64,000 bases of DNA from Prevotellaceae bacterium (GCA_015256945.1 JABZLB010000002.1:62001-126000); one strand, 5' to 3'. Counted from the stretch's first letter, positions 9,184-18,170 are shown. Notes: generated by a model from the letters alone, not told the origin. Translations and numbers: made by a program.

Positions 9184-11076
9184 ATGAAGAAATGGACTAT
9201 TGAAGATTCTAAAGAACTCTACAATATAAACGGGTGGGGAACATCTTATTTTGGCATTAACGAGAATGGTAATGTTTATGTGAACCCCAGCAAAAACAAT
9301 GTTAAAATAGACATCCGCCAGATTATAGACGAGCTGGCTTTGCGTGATGTCACGACCCCTGTATTGCTTCGTTTTCCCGATATTCTGGACAATCGCATCG
9401 AGAAAATGGCTTCATGTTTTAAAAAAGCAGCCAAGGAATACAACTATAAAGGAGAAAGTTTTATCATCTATCCCATCAAAGTGAATCAGATGCAGCCCGT
9501 TGTTGACGAGATCATTTCGCACGGACGTAAGTTTAATTTGGGATTAGAGGCCGGGTCAAAACCCGAGTTACATGCTGTAATTGCAGTGCAGTGTAAGAGC
9601 GATTCTCTCATCATTTGCAACGGTTATAAGGACGAAAACTATATCGAACTGGCTATGCTTGCCCAGAAATTAGGCAAGCATATTTTTCTTGTTGTTGAAA
9701 AACTCAATGAAATTGATGTCATTGCCAAGGCAGCAAAACGCTTAAATGTAAAGCCTAATCTGGGCATTCGTATCAAGCTTGCTTCTTCAGGCTCGGGTAA
9801 ATGGGCCGAGAGTGGTGGCGACGCATCGAAGTTCGGGCTTACCTCTTCCGAGCTATTGCAGGCGTTTGATAAGCTGGATGAGGTTGGCTTACACGATTGT
9901 GTGAAGCTCATTCACTTTCATATTGGCAGCCAGATTACGAAGATCAGGCGTATACAAAACGCCCTTACCGAAGCAGGACAATATTATGTAAACCTTCGGA
10001 AAATGGGGTATAACATCGAGTATGTAGACTGTGGAGGCGGACTCGGTGTGGACTATGACGGCACCCGTTCAAGCAATTCGGAGAGCTCTGTAAACTATTC
10101 TATACAAGAGTATATTAACGATTGTGTCTACTCTTTCACCGATGTGGCCAACCGAAATGGTATTCCTCATCCCAATATTATTACCGAAAGTGGACGTTCT
10201 CTGGCCGCTCACCACTCGGTTCTTGTGCTCGATGTGCTTGGTGCGGCATCGTTACCTGTGATGCCTGAGGAGTTTGAGGCGAAGCCTACCGACCATAAAT
10301 TGGTTAAGGATTTGTATGAAATATGGTGTAATCTCACGCCAAAGACCATGCTCGAAGACTGGCATGACGCCGAGCAAATACGCGAAGACAGTCTCGATCT
10401 CTTCGCACACGGCATGATTAACTTAAAGACACGTGCAGAGATAGAAGCGATGTACTGGAGCGTTTGTCATGAAATCAACGGGCTTACACGTGGTATGAAG
10501 CATATCCCCGACGAATTAAGAGGGCTCGATAAGCTCCTTGCCGATAAGTATTTCTGTAATTTTTCACTTTTCCAAAGCCTGCCCGACTGCTGGGGTATCG
10601 ACCAGTTGTTCCCCATCATGCCTTTGCAACGCCTCGACGAACGCCCGTCACGCAACTGTACTTTGCAGGATATTACCTGTGATTCGGATGGAAAAATATC
10701 GAACTTTGTTGCAGGAGGTACGCTCTCTAACGTCCTTCCCGTACACGCTCTGCGGAAAAATGAACCTTACTATATTGGAGTATTCCTCGTAGGTGCTTAT
10801 CAGGAGATACTCGGAGACATGCACAATCTCTTCGGCGATACGAACGCAGCGCATATCTCTGTCAAGGACGATACCTACCATATTGACCAGATTATAGATG
10901 GCGAAACGGTTGAAGAGGTGCTCGAATATGTGCAATACAATCCCAAAAAACTGGTTCGTCAGATAGAACAATGGGTTACAAAGTGTGTGAAGGAGGGCAA
11001 GCTCTCGCTCGAAGAAGGTAAGGAGTTTCTCAGCAATTACCGCTCGGGGCTTTACGGATATACTTATTTAGAGTAG
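9184..11076 (+). CDS. speA: Biosynthetic arginine decarboxylase
   Basis: A 630-residue PLP enzyme of fold type III that converts arginine to agmatine, the entry to polyamine synthesis by this route. The PLP lysine lies in YPIKVNQ (Lys99). HFHIGSQ occurs near 243-249, the phosphate-binding DCGGGLGVDYDGT near 281-293, and the TESGRSLAAHHSVL block follows. The extra length relative to alanine-racemase-like barrels is typical of SpeA. It follows aroK after 140 nt, which contain no evident terminator. No agmatine-processing gene is nearby. Confidence 0.95.
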   Translation: MKKWTIEDSKELYNINGWGTSYFGINENGNVYVNPSKNNVKIDIRQIIDELALRDVTTPVLLRFPDILDNRIEKMASCFKKAAKEYNYKGESFIIYPIKVNQMQPVVDEIISHGRKFNLGLEAGSKPELHAVIAVQCKSDSLIICNGYKDENYIELAMLAQKLGKHIFLVVEKLNEIDVIAKAAKRLNVKPNLGIRIKLASSGSGKWAESGGDASKFGLTSSELLQAFDKLDEVGLHDCVKLIHFHIGSQITKIRRIQNALTEAGQYYVNLRKMGYNIEYVDCGGGLGVDYDGTRSSNSESSVNYSIQEYINDCVYSFTDVANRNGIPHPNIITESGRSLAAHHSVLVLDVLGAASLPVMPEEFEAKPTDHKLVKDLYEIWCNLTPKTMLEDWHDAEQIREDSLDLFAHGMINLKTRAEIEAMYWSVCHEINGLTRGMKHIPDELRGLDKLLADKYFCNFSLFQSLPDCWGIDQLFPIMPLQRLDERPSRNCTLQDITCDSDGKISNFVAGGTLSNVLPVHALRKNEPYYIGVFLVGAYQEILGDMHNLFGDTNAAHISVKDDTYHIDQIIDGETVEEVLEYVQYNPKKLVRQIEQWVTKCVKEGKLSLEEGKEFLSNYRSGLYGYTYLE

Positions 11077-11152
11077 CCCTTATTCTGTTTTAAGGACGGG
11101 CAAATTCCATTTTGTCCGCCACCAAAAGCTTTATTTTATTCTACATCAGCCC

Positions 11153-11665
11153 ATGCTCAACTTTCGCACAGATATTCTTCCATTGAAAGATCAGCTGTAT
11201 CGTCTTGCCCTTCGCATCACGCTTAATACGGCAGAAGCCGAGGATATTGTGCAGGAAACGCTTATAAAGGTATGGAACAAACGCGATAGCTGGGATCAGA
11301 TTGACAATATTGAGGCTTTTTGCTTTACGGTATGCCGTAATCTTTCTCTCGACAGCATTAAGCGTCATGATAATCAAAACAAAACGTTAGACGATAAAGG
11401 TTCCGACCAGATAGACACATCTAACGACCCTTCCCGACAAACCATTGTCAACGATCAGATGGATATGGTGCGTCAAATCGTTGACAGCCTGCCCGAAAAA
11501 CAGCGTAGTTGTATTCAGTTGCGCGACTTTGAGGGCAAAACCTACAAAGATATTGCCCTTATTTTAGGTATAAGTGAGGAGCAGGTTAAGGTGAATATCT
11601 TTCGTGCGCGGCAAGCCATCAAGCAGCGTTATGAAAAGCTCGACAGCTTTGACAGGAGCTTTTAA
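11153..11665 (+). CDS. ECF-type RNA polymerase sigma factor
   Basis: At 170 residues this has only the two domains of ECF sigma factors. Region 2 spans about residues 10-75 (YRLALRITLNTAEAEDIVQETLIKVW, then FCFTVCRNLSLDSIKR). Region 4 spans about 105-160 (LPEKQRSCIQLRDFEGKTYKDIALILGISEEQVKVNIFRARQAIKQR), ending in a helix-turn-helix for the -35-like element. A gene for a probable membrane partner begins 134 nt downstream. This pairing suggests sigma/anti-sigma control of an envelope response. The regulon is unknown, although the two TonB-C mini-proteins downstream are candidates. Confidence 0.92.
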   Translation: MLNFRTDILPLKDQLYRLALRITLNTAEAEDIVQETLIKVWNKRDSWDQIDNIEAFCFTVCRNLSLDSIKRHDNQNKTLDDKGSDQIDTSNDPSRQTIVNDQMDMVRQIVDSLPEKQRSCIQLRDFEGKTYKDIALILGISEEQVKVNIFRARQAIKQRYEKLDSFDRSF

Positions 11666-11799
11666 CAGCAGCTTTTTCTTGTGATAAGTGCATAATACTG
11701 TTCTTATCAACTTAACTTTATATTTAATTAGTGTTAAAACAAAGAGGGTGTGTAACTTTCTTTAGCAACATTCGTCATAACAATAGAAACAAGAAAACA

Positions 11800-12279
11800 A
11801 TGGACTATAAATACATTAATCAGTTATTGGAACGCTATTGGCGCTGCGAAACTTCTGTTGAGGAAGAAAGCATATTGCGTGCTTTTTTCAGCCAGGAGGT
11901 TATACCGGCCGAGCTGATGCGCTACCAGCCCCTCTTTACCTATGCAGAACGGGATGCTGAACAAAATGTACTTGGTGACGATTTCGACGAGAAGCTGATG
12001 GCTTCTATCGAGAAAACTGCGCCGGTCAAGGCGCATATTATCACCATGCCACAGCGTTTAAAGCCACTGTTTAAGGCAGCTGCAGTTGTGGCTATTATGC
12101 TTACGCTGGGCAATGCCGTTCAGGTTCCGTTTGCTCGTCAGCAGAAAGACCCTATAAGCAGCTATGATGGCTATTACAAGCCCGAGCTAAATTTGGGTAC
12201 TTCGGTGGCTATGGACGATAGTGCCAAGGTTGATTCCATGCAACAAAGTATGGCTATGCCTACCAAAAAGGCCCAGTAA
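11800..12279 (+). CDS. Single-pass membrane protein, probable partner of the ECF sigma factor
   Basis: From ATG 11800 the product is 159 residues. An upstream in-frame ATG at 11731 gives an unlikely basic extension. A charged N-terminal domain (about 1-85, with FSQEVIPAELMRYQPLF and DDFDEKLMASIEK) comes before one transmembrane helix around 92-108 (AAAVVAIMLTLGNAVQV) and a short polar tail ending in a Met/Gln-rich segment. The layout of a cytoplasmic domain, one helix and a periplasmic tail beside a sigma-factor gene resembles Bacteroidales anti-sigma-like proteins. The ZAS zinc motif is absent and no named domain was recognised. Confidence 0.75.
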   Translation: MDYKYINQLLERYWRCETSVEEESILRAFFSQEVIPAELMRYQPLFTYAERDAEQNVLGDDFDEKLMASIEKTAPVKAHIITMPQRLKPLFKAAAVVAIMLTLGNAVQVPFARQQKDPISSYDGYYKPELNLGTSVAMDDSAKVDSMQQSMAMPTKKAQ

Positions 12280-12426
12280 GCGAATGTCGGCAGCCTGAAA
12301 GCTGCGGGCCATTACAATGATGAATATTTCTATGCTTTCTCTATAAAATCATGTTTAGTAAAACAAAAACAACGAAGCTGTGAAGCTTTAATTCTCTCAA
12401 ATTTTTCATAACATACTAACGTAGTT

Positions 12427-12470
12427 AAGAGGTCGCACTACCATTTTGGTTTTGCGGCCTCTTATTTTTT
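12427..12470 (+). terminator. Intrinsic terminator after the sigma-factor pair
   Basis: AAGAGGTCGCA pairs with TGCGGCCTCTT across a short loop and is followed by a T-run (12463-12470). It closes the ECF sigma unit. Confidence 0.85.
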
Positions 12471-12619
12471 GTATATCGGAATCGTGAAATCAGGATTTTT
12501 GTCATGTCTTATCATTTTGTTTTATCGCAAAATAAATAAACATCGGTACGGTTTAACAGGCCTGAAATATACCTTTTGTTCTTTTTTTGCCTGATGTAAA
12601 GGTTTTAATGGCCGTTTCC

Positions 12620-12650
12620 TTGTATAGTAGACGGTTTTACTATATATTTG
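12620..12650 (+). promoter_or_regulatory. Promoter of the first TonB-C mini-protein
   Basis: TTG at 12620-12622 and TATATTTG at 12643-12650 are separated by 20 bp, a good -33/-7 match. The ATG at 12704 lies 54 nt further on. The rest of the 12280-12676 spacer holds the terminator at 12427-12470 and AT-rich sequence with nothing else recognised. Confidence 0.7.
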
Positions 12651-12703
12651 CAACATCATGACAAAACCCAACGAAAATGTTAAACCTGTTCAATAAAACA
12701 ACA

Positions 12704-13099
12704 ATGAAAAAACTGTTATTCATTCTTATGCTGTGCTTTACCGCTCTTGCAACAGCTGGTGCACAGCAAACCGAAAAGCCGCTCGGTAAAGTGTACGACA
12801 TTGTAGATGTGATGCCTCAATTCCCCGGAGGGCAGGGAGAACTGATGAAATTTCTGCGTAATAATGTCAAATACCCTGCCGAAGCACAGAAGAAAAAGAT
12901 AGAGGGACGCGTGATAGTGACTTTTGTTGTTAACAAAAAGGGACGTATTATTGACCCAACGGTAGAACGTTCTGCGCACCCGTTGCTCGATGCCGAAGCG
13001 CTGAGGGTTATCAAACGCATGCCTAAATGGACTCCGGGAAGGATGAATGGGGAGTCTGTAAATGTCAAGTACCGTCTTCCTATAACATTTAAACTTTAA
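12704..13099 (+). CDS. TonB C-terminal-domain mini-protein 1
   Basis: From ATG 12704 the product is 131 residues: a signal peptide (KKLLFILMLCFTALATAGA) followed almost directly by one TonB-C-like domain. The domain is marked by MPQFPGGQGELMKFLRNNVKYP, EGRVIVTFVVNKKGRI and MPKWTPGRMNGESV. Normal TonB has a membrane anchor and a long Pro-rich spacer to transmit energy from ExbBD. Both are missing, so this looks like a soluble or exported TonB-C domain. It has its own promoter and terminator and a paralogue directly downstream. It may bind TonB-box peptides or proteins without energising them, but that is inference. Confidence 0.88.
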   Translation: MKKLLFILMLCFTALATAGAQQTEKPLGKVYDIVDVMPQFPGGQGELMKFLRNNVKYPAEAQKKKIEGRVIVTFVVNKKGRIIDPTVERSAHPLLDAEALRVIKRMPKWTPGRMNGESVNVKYRLPITFKL

Positions 13100-13175
13100 G
13101 GTGTATAGATATAAAATCTTGTAGATGTAAGGCTATAGCCTGTACATTTATTATTATTAAAGTACTTTACTTCGT

Positions 13176-13220
13176 TAAGGGGGCATAAATATATTTCACA
13201 TTTATGCCTCCTTATTTTTT
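13176..13220 (+). terminator. Intrinsic terminator after TonB-C mini-protein 1
   Basis: TAAGGGGGCATAAAT and ATTTATGCCTCCTTA form a long stem around a 9-nt loop, followed by TTTTTT (13215-13220). Confidence 0.85.
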
Positions 13221-13301
13221 GTAAAATCAGTTGGGTATATTTCTTTTAATCCTCGTTTTGTGTTTCTTTCGCTTTATATGAAAGCTTTTGTTATTAAATA
13301 C

Positions 13302-13332
13302 TTGTTTTGTACATTATTTCACATTATATTTG
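13302..13332 (+). promoter_or_regulatory. Promoter of the second TonB-C mini-protein
   Basis: TTG at 13302-13304 and TATATTTG at 13325-13332 are 20 bp apart. The -7 box is identical to that of the first mini-protein gene, consistent with duplication of the whole transcription unit. Confidence 0.7.
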
Positions 13333-13385
13333 CGACATGATGGGATAAGTATGCAGAAGTTTTGAACTTATTAAATATAACCACA

Positions 13386-13796
13386 ATGAAAAAGCTGTTA
13401 TTCTTTCTTATTCTGGGCTTTACTACCCTTACAACTGCTCGTGCACAGAATACGGATACTCCGTGTGGCAAGGTTTTTCATGTTGTAGAACAGATGCCCC
13501 AATTCCCAGGAGGTCAGGCAGCAATGATGAAATTTATAGCCGACAGCCTCAGATACCCTCCCGTAGTGTGTACAGGAGGTGTAGAGGGGCGCGTTGTAGT
13601 GCAGTTCGTTGTCGATTGTGAAGGAAATATTTTAAATCCATTAGTAGTTTGGAGTGTTGACCCATTGCTCGATAAAGAGGCCATACGCGTGGTTAAACTG
13701 ATGCCTAAATGGATTCCTGGCAAGCAGAATGGAAAGCCTGTGTGTGTTATTTATAATGTCCCTATTAGATTTAAACTGAATGAGGAAAAACCATGA
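13386..13796 (+). CDS. TonB C-terminal-domain mini-protein 2
   Basis: From ATG 13386 the product is 136 residues and a clear paralogue of the preceding gene. It has a signal peptide (KKLLFFLILGFTTLTTARA), then MPQFPGGQAAMMKFIADSLRYP, EGRVVVQFVVDCEGNI and MPKWIPGKQNGKPV. Cysteines in the CTGG and VVDCEG segments are not present in copy 1. It too lacks a transmembrane anchor and a Pro-rich linker. The copies differ at many positions but keep the same layout, promoter box and signal peptide, which points to an old tandem duplication. Confidence 0.88.
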   Translation: MKKLLFFLILGFTTLTTARAQNTDTPCGKVFHVVEQMPQFPGGQAAMMKFIADSLRYPPVVCTGGVEGRVVVQFVVDCEGNILNPLVVWSVDPLLDKEAIRVVKLMPKWIPGKQNGKPVCVIYNVPIRFKLNEEKP

Positions 13797-14428
13797 AAAA
13801 TTTTACGTTTTTGCCTCCTGTGGCTGCAATATTTTCAGTAAGGTGATACCTTGCTTACATACACGCGAATTATGAGCGTTGTAATCAACTCGCTGTTTGT
13901 CAGCGAGTTATGTAATTTTACCTTGTTTTTTATCCCTTTTTCTGGTGTTTTTATGCCGCCTTTTCGGCGTAAATGTGTGGGAACAGGCACAATGAAATAG
14001 GATTTTTTTTCTCAAAAAAATCCATTTCATCGGTGCTTACAGGCGTGACTTGCAGTGTGCGGTATTTGCAATTACGGCACTATTGTGTCACAATTACGAT
14101 GTAATGGTCTGACCTTTACGTCGTAATCGTCTCGTCTTTACGATGTAATTGGTTCGCCTTTACGATGTAATCGTGACACAATAGTGCCGATATTGTGATT
14201 TGTCAGGTTGTAAGGAGGAATGAGTAACGATATAATCGTGAAAAATAATCGCAGGAATGCAGGTTTGCAGCCATCAGAATACTATTCGTATATAGCTTTT
14301 TTCTATTTCACCTTGTTTTGGAGAGGTAAAATATTCAGAATTATTTTTACAAAATTACATTTTGTAATCTTGTTGTAAAGAGGCAATATAAGGTTTGCAA
14401 ATGGAGTATAGGATTAAGGTAAGCAGGT
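13797..14428. other. Convergent intergenic region with hairpins
   Basis: The plus-strand mini-protein and the minus-strand transporter converge here. There is an inverted repeat at 13887-13909 (AACTCGCTG/CAGCGAGTT). A longer one at 13992-14030 pairs ATGAAAT..GGATTTTTTT with AAAAAAATCCATTTCAT with one bulged base. The 22-bp array at 14074-14188 follows. No ORF is credible. Confidence 0.6.
14074..14188. repeat. 22-bp periodic array with ATTAC-N3-GTAAT cores and outer inverted repeat
   Basis: Units beginning ACGATGTAAT or ACGTCGTAAT start at 14096, 14118, 14140 and 14162, exactly 22 bp apart. A more divergent unit precedes them at 14074. The core ATTACGATGTAAT is almost self-complementary (ATTAC-N3-GTAAT). 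The array is flanked by a perfect 16-bp inverted repeat, GGCACTATTGTGTCAC at 14076-14091 and its complement at 14173-14188. A 22-bp period cannot encode an in-frame protein repeat. Confidence 0.85.
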
Positions 14429-15310
14429 TTATTTCGTCACGAGCCATGCACTTAATAGTACCAAAATAAGGGCTACGGGCTTGTCCCATGTCAGCACATC
14501 CTGACTGATCGCAATGGCTACAAGCGAGGCAACAATGGGCTGCAGGTTGGTATAAACGCTCACGGTGGTAGCCTTTAAATAGCGCATGGCAAAAGGTATA
14601 GCAAAGTAGCCTGCTACCGTAGCAAACACCACGATGAAAGCCATTTCGGCTAATCCGCTCCACTGTGTGGCGGCACTGTATAGTGTGGCGCTCTGTAAGT
14701 CGGTCCATGAAAAGGGCAGTACGGCTACGGATGAGGCGAGAAATACCCACTTCATTTGTGTAACGGCTGTATAACGAGCCGATACCTTTCGCGTAATAAT
14801 GAGGTAAACGGCCCATGTGAGCATACTTAATATAGTAAGACCAATGCCTAAAATGTCGTTCTTGCCCGAGCCGCCTTGCCACCCTATAAACACCATGAGC
14901 ATGGCTCCAGCCACACCAAGTACAACGCCAGCGATGCCGCGTGCCGATATTTTTTCGCCAATGAAGAGGCCTGCACAAAGCATGGTAGCTACGGGTGTAA
15001 GCGTAGCGATGAGCGAAAAGTAAACGGGCGTGGTGAAAGTAAGTGCCCATGCCGTGAGCGTTTGCGAAACAACAATGCCCAGTAAGCCGCCAAGGATGAT
15101 GACGGTAAGGTCGCGTGGTGCCACCTTTTCGCGCGGTAGGAATAGGGAGATAAGCCAGAAGATGGCGGCTGCACCGAGGCAGCGCGTTGCCATATAAGCC
15201 ATAGGCGATACCCATTGGTCGAGCAACAGTTTGGTTATAGGCACACCAAGGCCGAAGATAATGTTTGCCAGGAGTACGGCTGCATGGGCTTGAAGTCGAT
15301 GATTTTGCAT
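14429..15310 (-). CDS. EamA-family (DMT superfamily) transporter
   Basis: A 293-residue protein with about ten hydrophobic helices arranged as two EamA repeats. The first contains LLANIIFGLGVPITKLLLDQWV and ARGIAGVVLGVAGAMLMV; the second begins near ILGIGLTILSMLTWAVYLII and includes TVSVYTNLQPIVASLVAI. Members export or import small metabolites such as amino acids or nucleotides; the substrate cannot be deduced here. A TATCTTTG box at 15363-15356 lies 46 nt before the ATG. A long minus-strand frame at 14355-15215 is a shadow of this gene. Confidence 0.88.
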   Translation of the reverse strand: MQNHRLQAHAAVLLANIIFGLGVPITKLLLDQWVSPMAYMATRCLGAAAIFWLISLFLPREKVAPRDLTVIILGGLLGIVVSQTLTAWALTFTTPVYFSLIATLTPVATMLCAGLFIGEKISARGIAGVVLGVAGAMLMVFIGWQGGSGKNDILGIGLTILSMLTWAVYLIITRKVSARYTAVTQMKWVFLASSVAVLPFSWTDLQSATLYSAATQWSGLAEMAFIVVFATVAGYFAIPFAMRYLKATTVSVYTNLQPIVASLVAIAISQDVLTWDKPVALILVLLSAWLVTK

Positions 15311-15355
15311 GGCAATATGCTGTTTTTTAATAAGTATAAGTGTGGTTTAGCAGTG

Positions 15356-15363
15356 CAAAGATA
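15356..15363 (-). promoter_or_regulatory. -7 promoter box of the EamA transporter gene
   Basis: On the minus strand TATCTTTG matches TAnnTTTG. It lies directly beyond the terminator of the GH3 gene, so the transporter is transcribed independently. Confidence 0.55.
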
Positions 15364-15370
15364 TAAATAA

Positions 15371-15408
15371 AAGCATAAAAGCAGCCCGTGATGGCTGCTT
15401 TTATGCTT
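15371..15408 (-). terminator. Intrinsic terminator of the GH3 gene
   Basis: A perfect 16-bp inverted repeat (AAGCATAAAAGCAGCC and its complement) surrounds a 6-nt loop. It lies 48 bp after the GH3 stop codon, between it and the EamA gene. The T-rich right arm allows function on either strand. Confidence 0.8.
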
Positions 15409-15455
15409 ATCATTCAGCCTTTATAAAGGCTGTATTGCTTATTATATTCTGTTGT

Positions 15456-17798
15456 TTAACGGGTTACCGCGATAGGTGCAACCGATGCCAAGCTGAATGT
15501 TTTGCTTAGCGTAATATTGTCGGATGCGTTGCCAACAAGGGCTGTGTACATGCCAGGCTCATCTGCCCAACCCTTTACAGCTTGGCTGTAATACCCCAAA
15601 TCGCCATCAGCTATCTTAATATTCACATCGCGTGCCTCGCCTGGTTTCAGACTAACCTTGGCGAAACCTTTCAGCTCTTTGTACGGACGGTCAACAGCAG
15701 ACTTGTTGGCATGAATGTAGAGTTGCACCACTTCGCTGCCCTCGCGCGCGCCTGTGTTGCGCACATTTACCGTTACAGTAAGGCTGTCGTCACCGCGAAG
15801 CATGGGCTTGTCAATCCTGATGTTTGAGAGTTTAAAGGTGGTATAGCTTAAACCATGACCGAAAGCGAAGAGCGGATGCGTCTTTTTCTTGTCTACCCAG
15901 CGATAGCCTACATAGATGCCCTCTTTGTATTCTTCATCGATTATCTTTTTATCGGCACGCCATGTACCCGGGTAAGTGTTCAGTGCGTGGGCACCAACAT
16001 CGTTCAAGCGTGCCGGCCACGTGAAGGGAAGCTTACCCGATGGGTTAGCATCGCCAACGAGAACTGAGGCCAATGCTTCTCCAGCCTCCGAACCAATATA
16101 CCATCCCTGTACGATAGCTGCTACCTTATCCTTCCACGGCATAGCCACAGCGTTGCCCGAAATGTTGACGAAAACAAGGTTCTTGTTGGCACGGGCGAGG
16201 GCCTCTACCAGCTTATCCTGCGCGTAAGGCAAGCCGTATTGCTGGCGGTCGGTGTCCTCACAGTCCTGATGATCGCTCTTATTCAGTCCGCCAAACACCA
16301 CTACGTAATCAGCCTTACGGGCCTTGTTTACGGCATCTTCAATCAATTGGGCTTCCGAACGGCTGTCATTAAGGTTCTGTCCTGTGGTTACACCGTTGTA
16401 GTTGCCCGTTGTATCGCCTACATATCCACGTTCATAAACCACGTCGGCAAAACCGCGAAGGCGGTCTTCCAGGCCTTTAAGCGGCGAAATTTCCTTTTGT
16501 ACTTTCAGTGACGAAGAGCCGCCTCCTACGGTCATCATCTTAATAGCGTTCTCGCCAACAACCAATACCTGTCGCTTCTTTGCAATATCATTCTGTTGCC
16601 CCATGGGCTTTATCGTTGCCAGTCCGCCGTATAAAGGCAGTACGTTGCCCTTGTTTTGCAGCAGCACAATGCCCTCTTCGGCAATGGCCTTGGCGGCATC
16701 ATAGTGACTTTCAGAGCAAAGAAAGCCGTGGTTTTCATGCTGTGCCATTGTGGTTCTGAAGAAGAGACGCAACACGCGGCGCACCTTGTCGTTAAGCTCT
16801 TTCTCGCTGTATTTGCCAGCCTTTATGCCCTCTTTGTAGGCATCGGCAAGATGATAGGCATCGTAAGCTTTGGCTTTTCCTGCTGAAAGACCGTTGGTCC
16901 AGGTACCAAATTCCATATCAAGACCGTTCTTAATAGCCTGATCCGTATCGTGTGCACCGCCCCAGTCGCTTACCACTACGCCGTCAAACTTCCAGTCGTT
17001 CTTTAGTATTTGGTTCAGCAAAATGTCGTTATGGCAGTTGTGCTGGTCCTTATAGAGGTTGTAAGAACCCATTAATCCCCATGCCTTACCCTTGGTAACG
17101 GCAGCCTTAAAAGCCGGCAGGTAAATTTCGTGTAAGGCGCGGTCGCTGATGATAACATTGGTCGTGTGTCGGTTTACCTCGTTATTGTTCAGGGCATAAT
17201 GCTTAACACACGCTGCAACGCCGTTCGATTGCAGCCCCTGAATATACGGAACAACCATCACAGAAGCCAGGAAAGGGTCTTCGCCCATATACTCAAAGTT
17301 ACGTCCGTTTAAGGGTGTACGGTAGATGTTTACGCCTGGGCCGAGAATCATATTCTTGCCACGGTACAGGGCTTCCTCGCCTAAACTGCGGCCGTAAAGC
17401 CAGCCCATGTGGGGATTCCATGTTGCTGCGAGACAGGTTAAAGCAGGGAAAGCTACGCACGAATCGTTACTTTGACCAGCCTGTTCCCATTCATCCCACA
17501 ACACATCAGGACGTACTCCGTGAGGGCCATCGTCAGTCCAGAAGTCGGGTAAGCCCAGACGCTTCACGCCTGGAGACGAGAATTTGCTCTGCGCATGGAT
17601 GACAGCTATCTTCTCATCAAGCGTCATTCGGCTGAGAGCATCCTCTACACGCTGGTCAATGCTTTTGGTAGCATCGAGGTAAACAGGTTTTGAAATGGGT
17701 TGGGAAAAATGTTTTTGAAATGCGGTTTGAGCCATTGCCGCGTGGCTTCCTGAAAGCAGGAATACTGCAACCAGCAGTTTTTTGAAAGCTGATGTCAT
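15456..17798 (-). CDS. Glycoside hydrolase family 3 beta-glucosidase
   Basis: A 780-residue exported enzyme expected to release glucose from the non-reducing end of beta-gluco-oligosaccharides. After a signal peptide (FKKLLVAVFLLSGSHAAMA) the (beta/alpha)8 domain has WTDDGPHGVRP, GRNFEYMGEDPFL, CVKHYALNNNE and the nucleophile segment VVVSDWGGAHD. The second domain carries NGLNKSDHQDCEDTDR-like loops with candidate acid/base residues. The C-terminal fibronectin-III-like domain includes SYTTFKLSNIRI and GSEVVQLYIH. The gene is divergent from the SusC/D operon, with a TACCTTTG box at 17845-17838. With the GH16 it probably forms a two-step beta-glucan pathway: GH16 at the surface, GH3 in the periplasm. 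Confidence 0.93.
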   Translation of the reverse strand: MTSAFKKLLVAVFLLSGSHAAMAQTAFQKHFSQPISKPVYLDATKSIDQRVEDALSRMTLDEKIAVIHAQSKFSSPGVKRLGLPDFWTDDGPHGVRPDVLWDEWEQAGQSNDSCVAFPALTCLAATWNPHMGWLYGRSLGEEALYRGKNMILGPGVNIYRTPLNGRNFEYMGEDPFLASVMVVPYIQGLQSNGVAACVKHYALNNNEVNRHTTNVIISDRALHEIYLPAFKAAVTKGKAWGLMGSYNLYKDQHNCHNDILLNQILKNDWKFDGVVVSDWGGAHDTDQAIKNGLDMEFGTWTNGLSAGKAKAYDAYHLADAYKEGIKAGKYSEKELNDKVRRVLRLFFRTTMAQHENHGFLCSESHYDAAKAIAEEGIVLLQNKGNVLPLYGGLATIKPMGQQNDIAKKRQVLVVGENAIKMMTVGGGSSSLKVQKEISPLKGLEDRLRGFADVVYERGYVGDTTGNYNGVTTGQNLNDSRSEAQLIEDAVNKARKADYVVVFGGLNKSDHQDCEDTDRQQYGLPYAQDKLVEALARANKNLVFVNISGNAVAMPWKDKVAAIVQGWYIGSEAGEALASVLVGDANPSGKLPFTWPARLNDVGAHALNTYPGTWRADKKIIDEEYKEGIYVGYRWVDKKKTHPLFAFGHGLSYTTFKLSNIRIDKPMLRGDDSLTVTVNVRNTGAREGSEVVQLYIHANKSAVDRPYKELKGFAKVSLKPGEARDVNIKIADGDLGYYSQAVKGWADEPGMYTALVGNASDNITLSKTFSLASVAPIAVTR

Positions 17799-17837
17799 GT
17801 TAGTAAAAAAGGTTTATTATTTATCGTGATAACGATA

Positions 17838-17845
17838 CAAAGGTA
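17838..17845 (-). promoter_or_regulatory. -7 promoter box of the GH3 gene
   Basis: On the minus strand TACCTTTG matches TAnnTTTG, 40 nt before the ATG. No TTG is found 19-21 bp upstream; a regulator may be needed. Confidence 0.5.
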
Positions 17846-18170
17846 CGAAAAAGTATCAGATAACCTATATAAATTTACATAACACCACTGTTTTGTCAGG
17901 TTAATGTAGGTAAGTGGCCGGATATAATATATAAGGTAAAAAGCAGAAAGCTGATATTGAATATGTTTTTTTATGGTTTGAAATGATGAAATAAATGGAT
18001 AGTAAAGAGTAAAAGCTTCTTTTCATATACTTATTTCAAGTTATTTAATTCACTTTTTGATATAAATCAATTTATTGTAACAGTCTGATTATTAAAAGTT
18101 TGCTTTTTCATTATATCTTAATTGTTCCACTTTTTTAAGGAGAATAGTATTTATGATAGTCTTTTTTATA

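Noticed and set aside
14355..15215. Minus-strand frame of 286 codons overlapping the EamA gene in another frame
   Set aside because: Rich in His, Arg and Tyr with no membrane pattern; the EamA frame has clear helices and a promoter.
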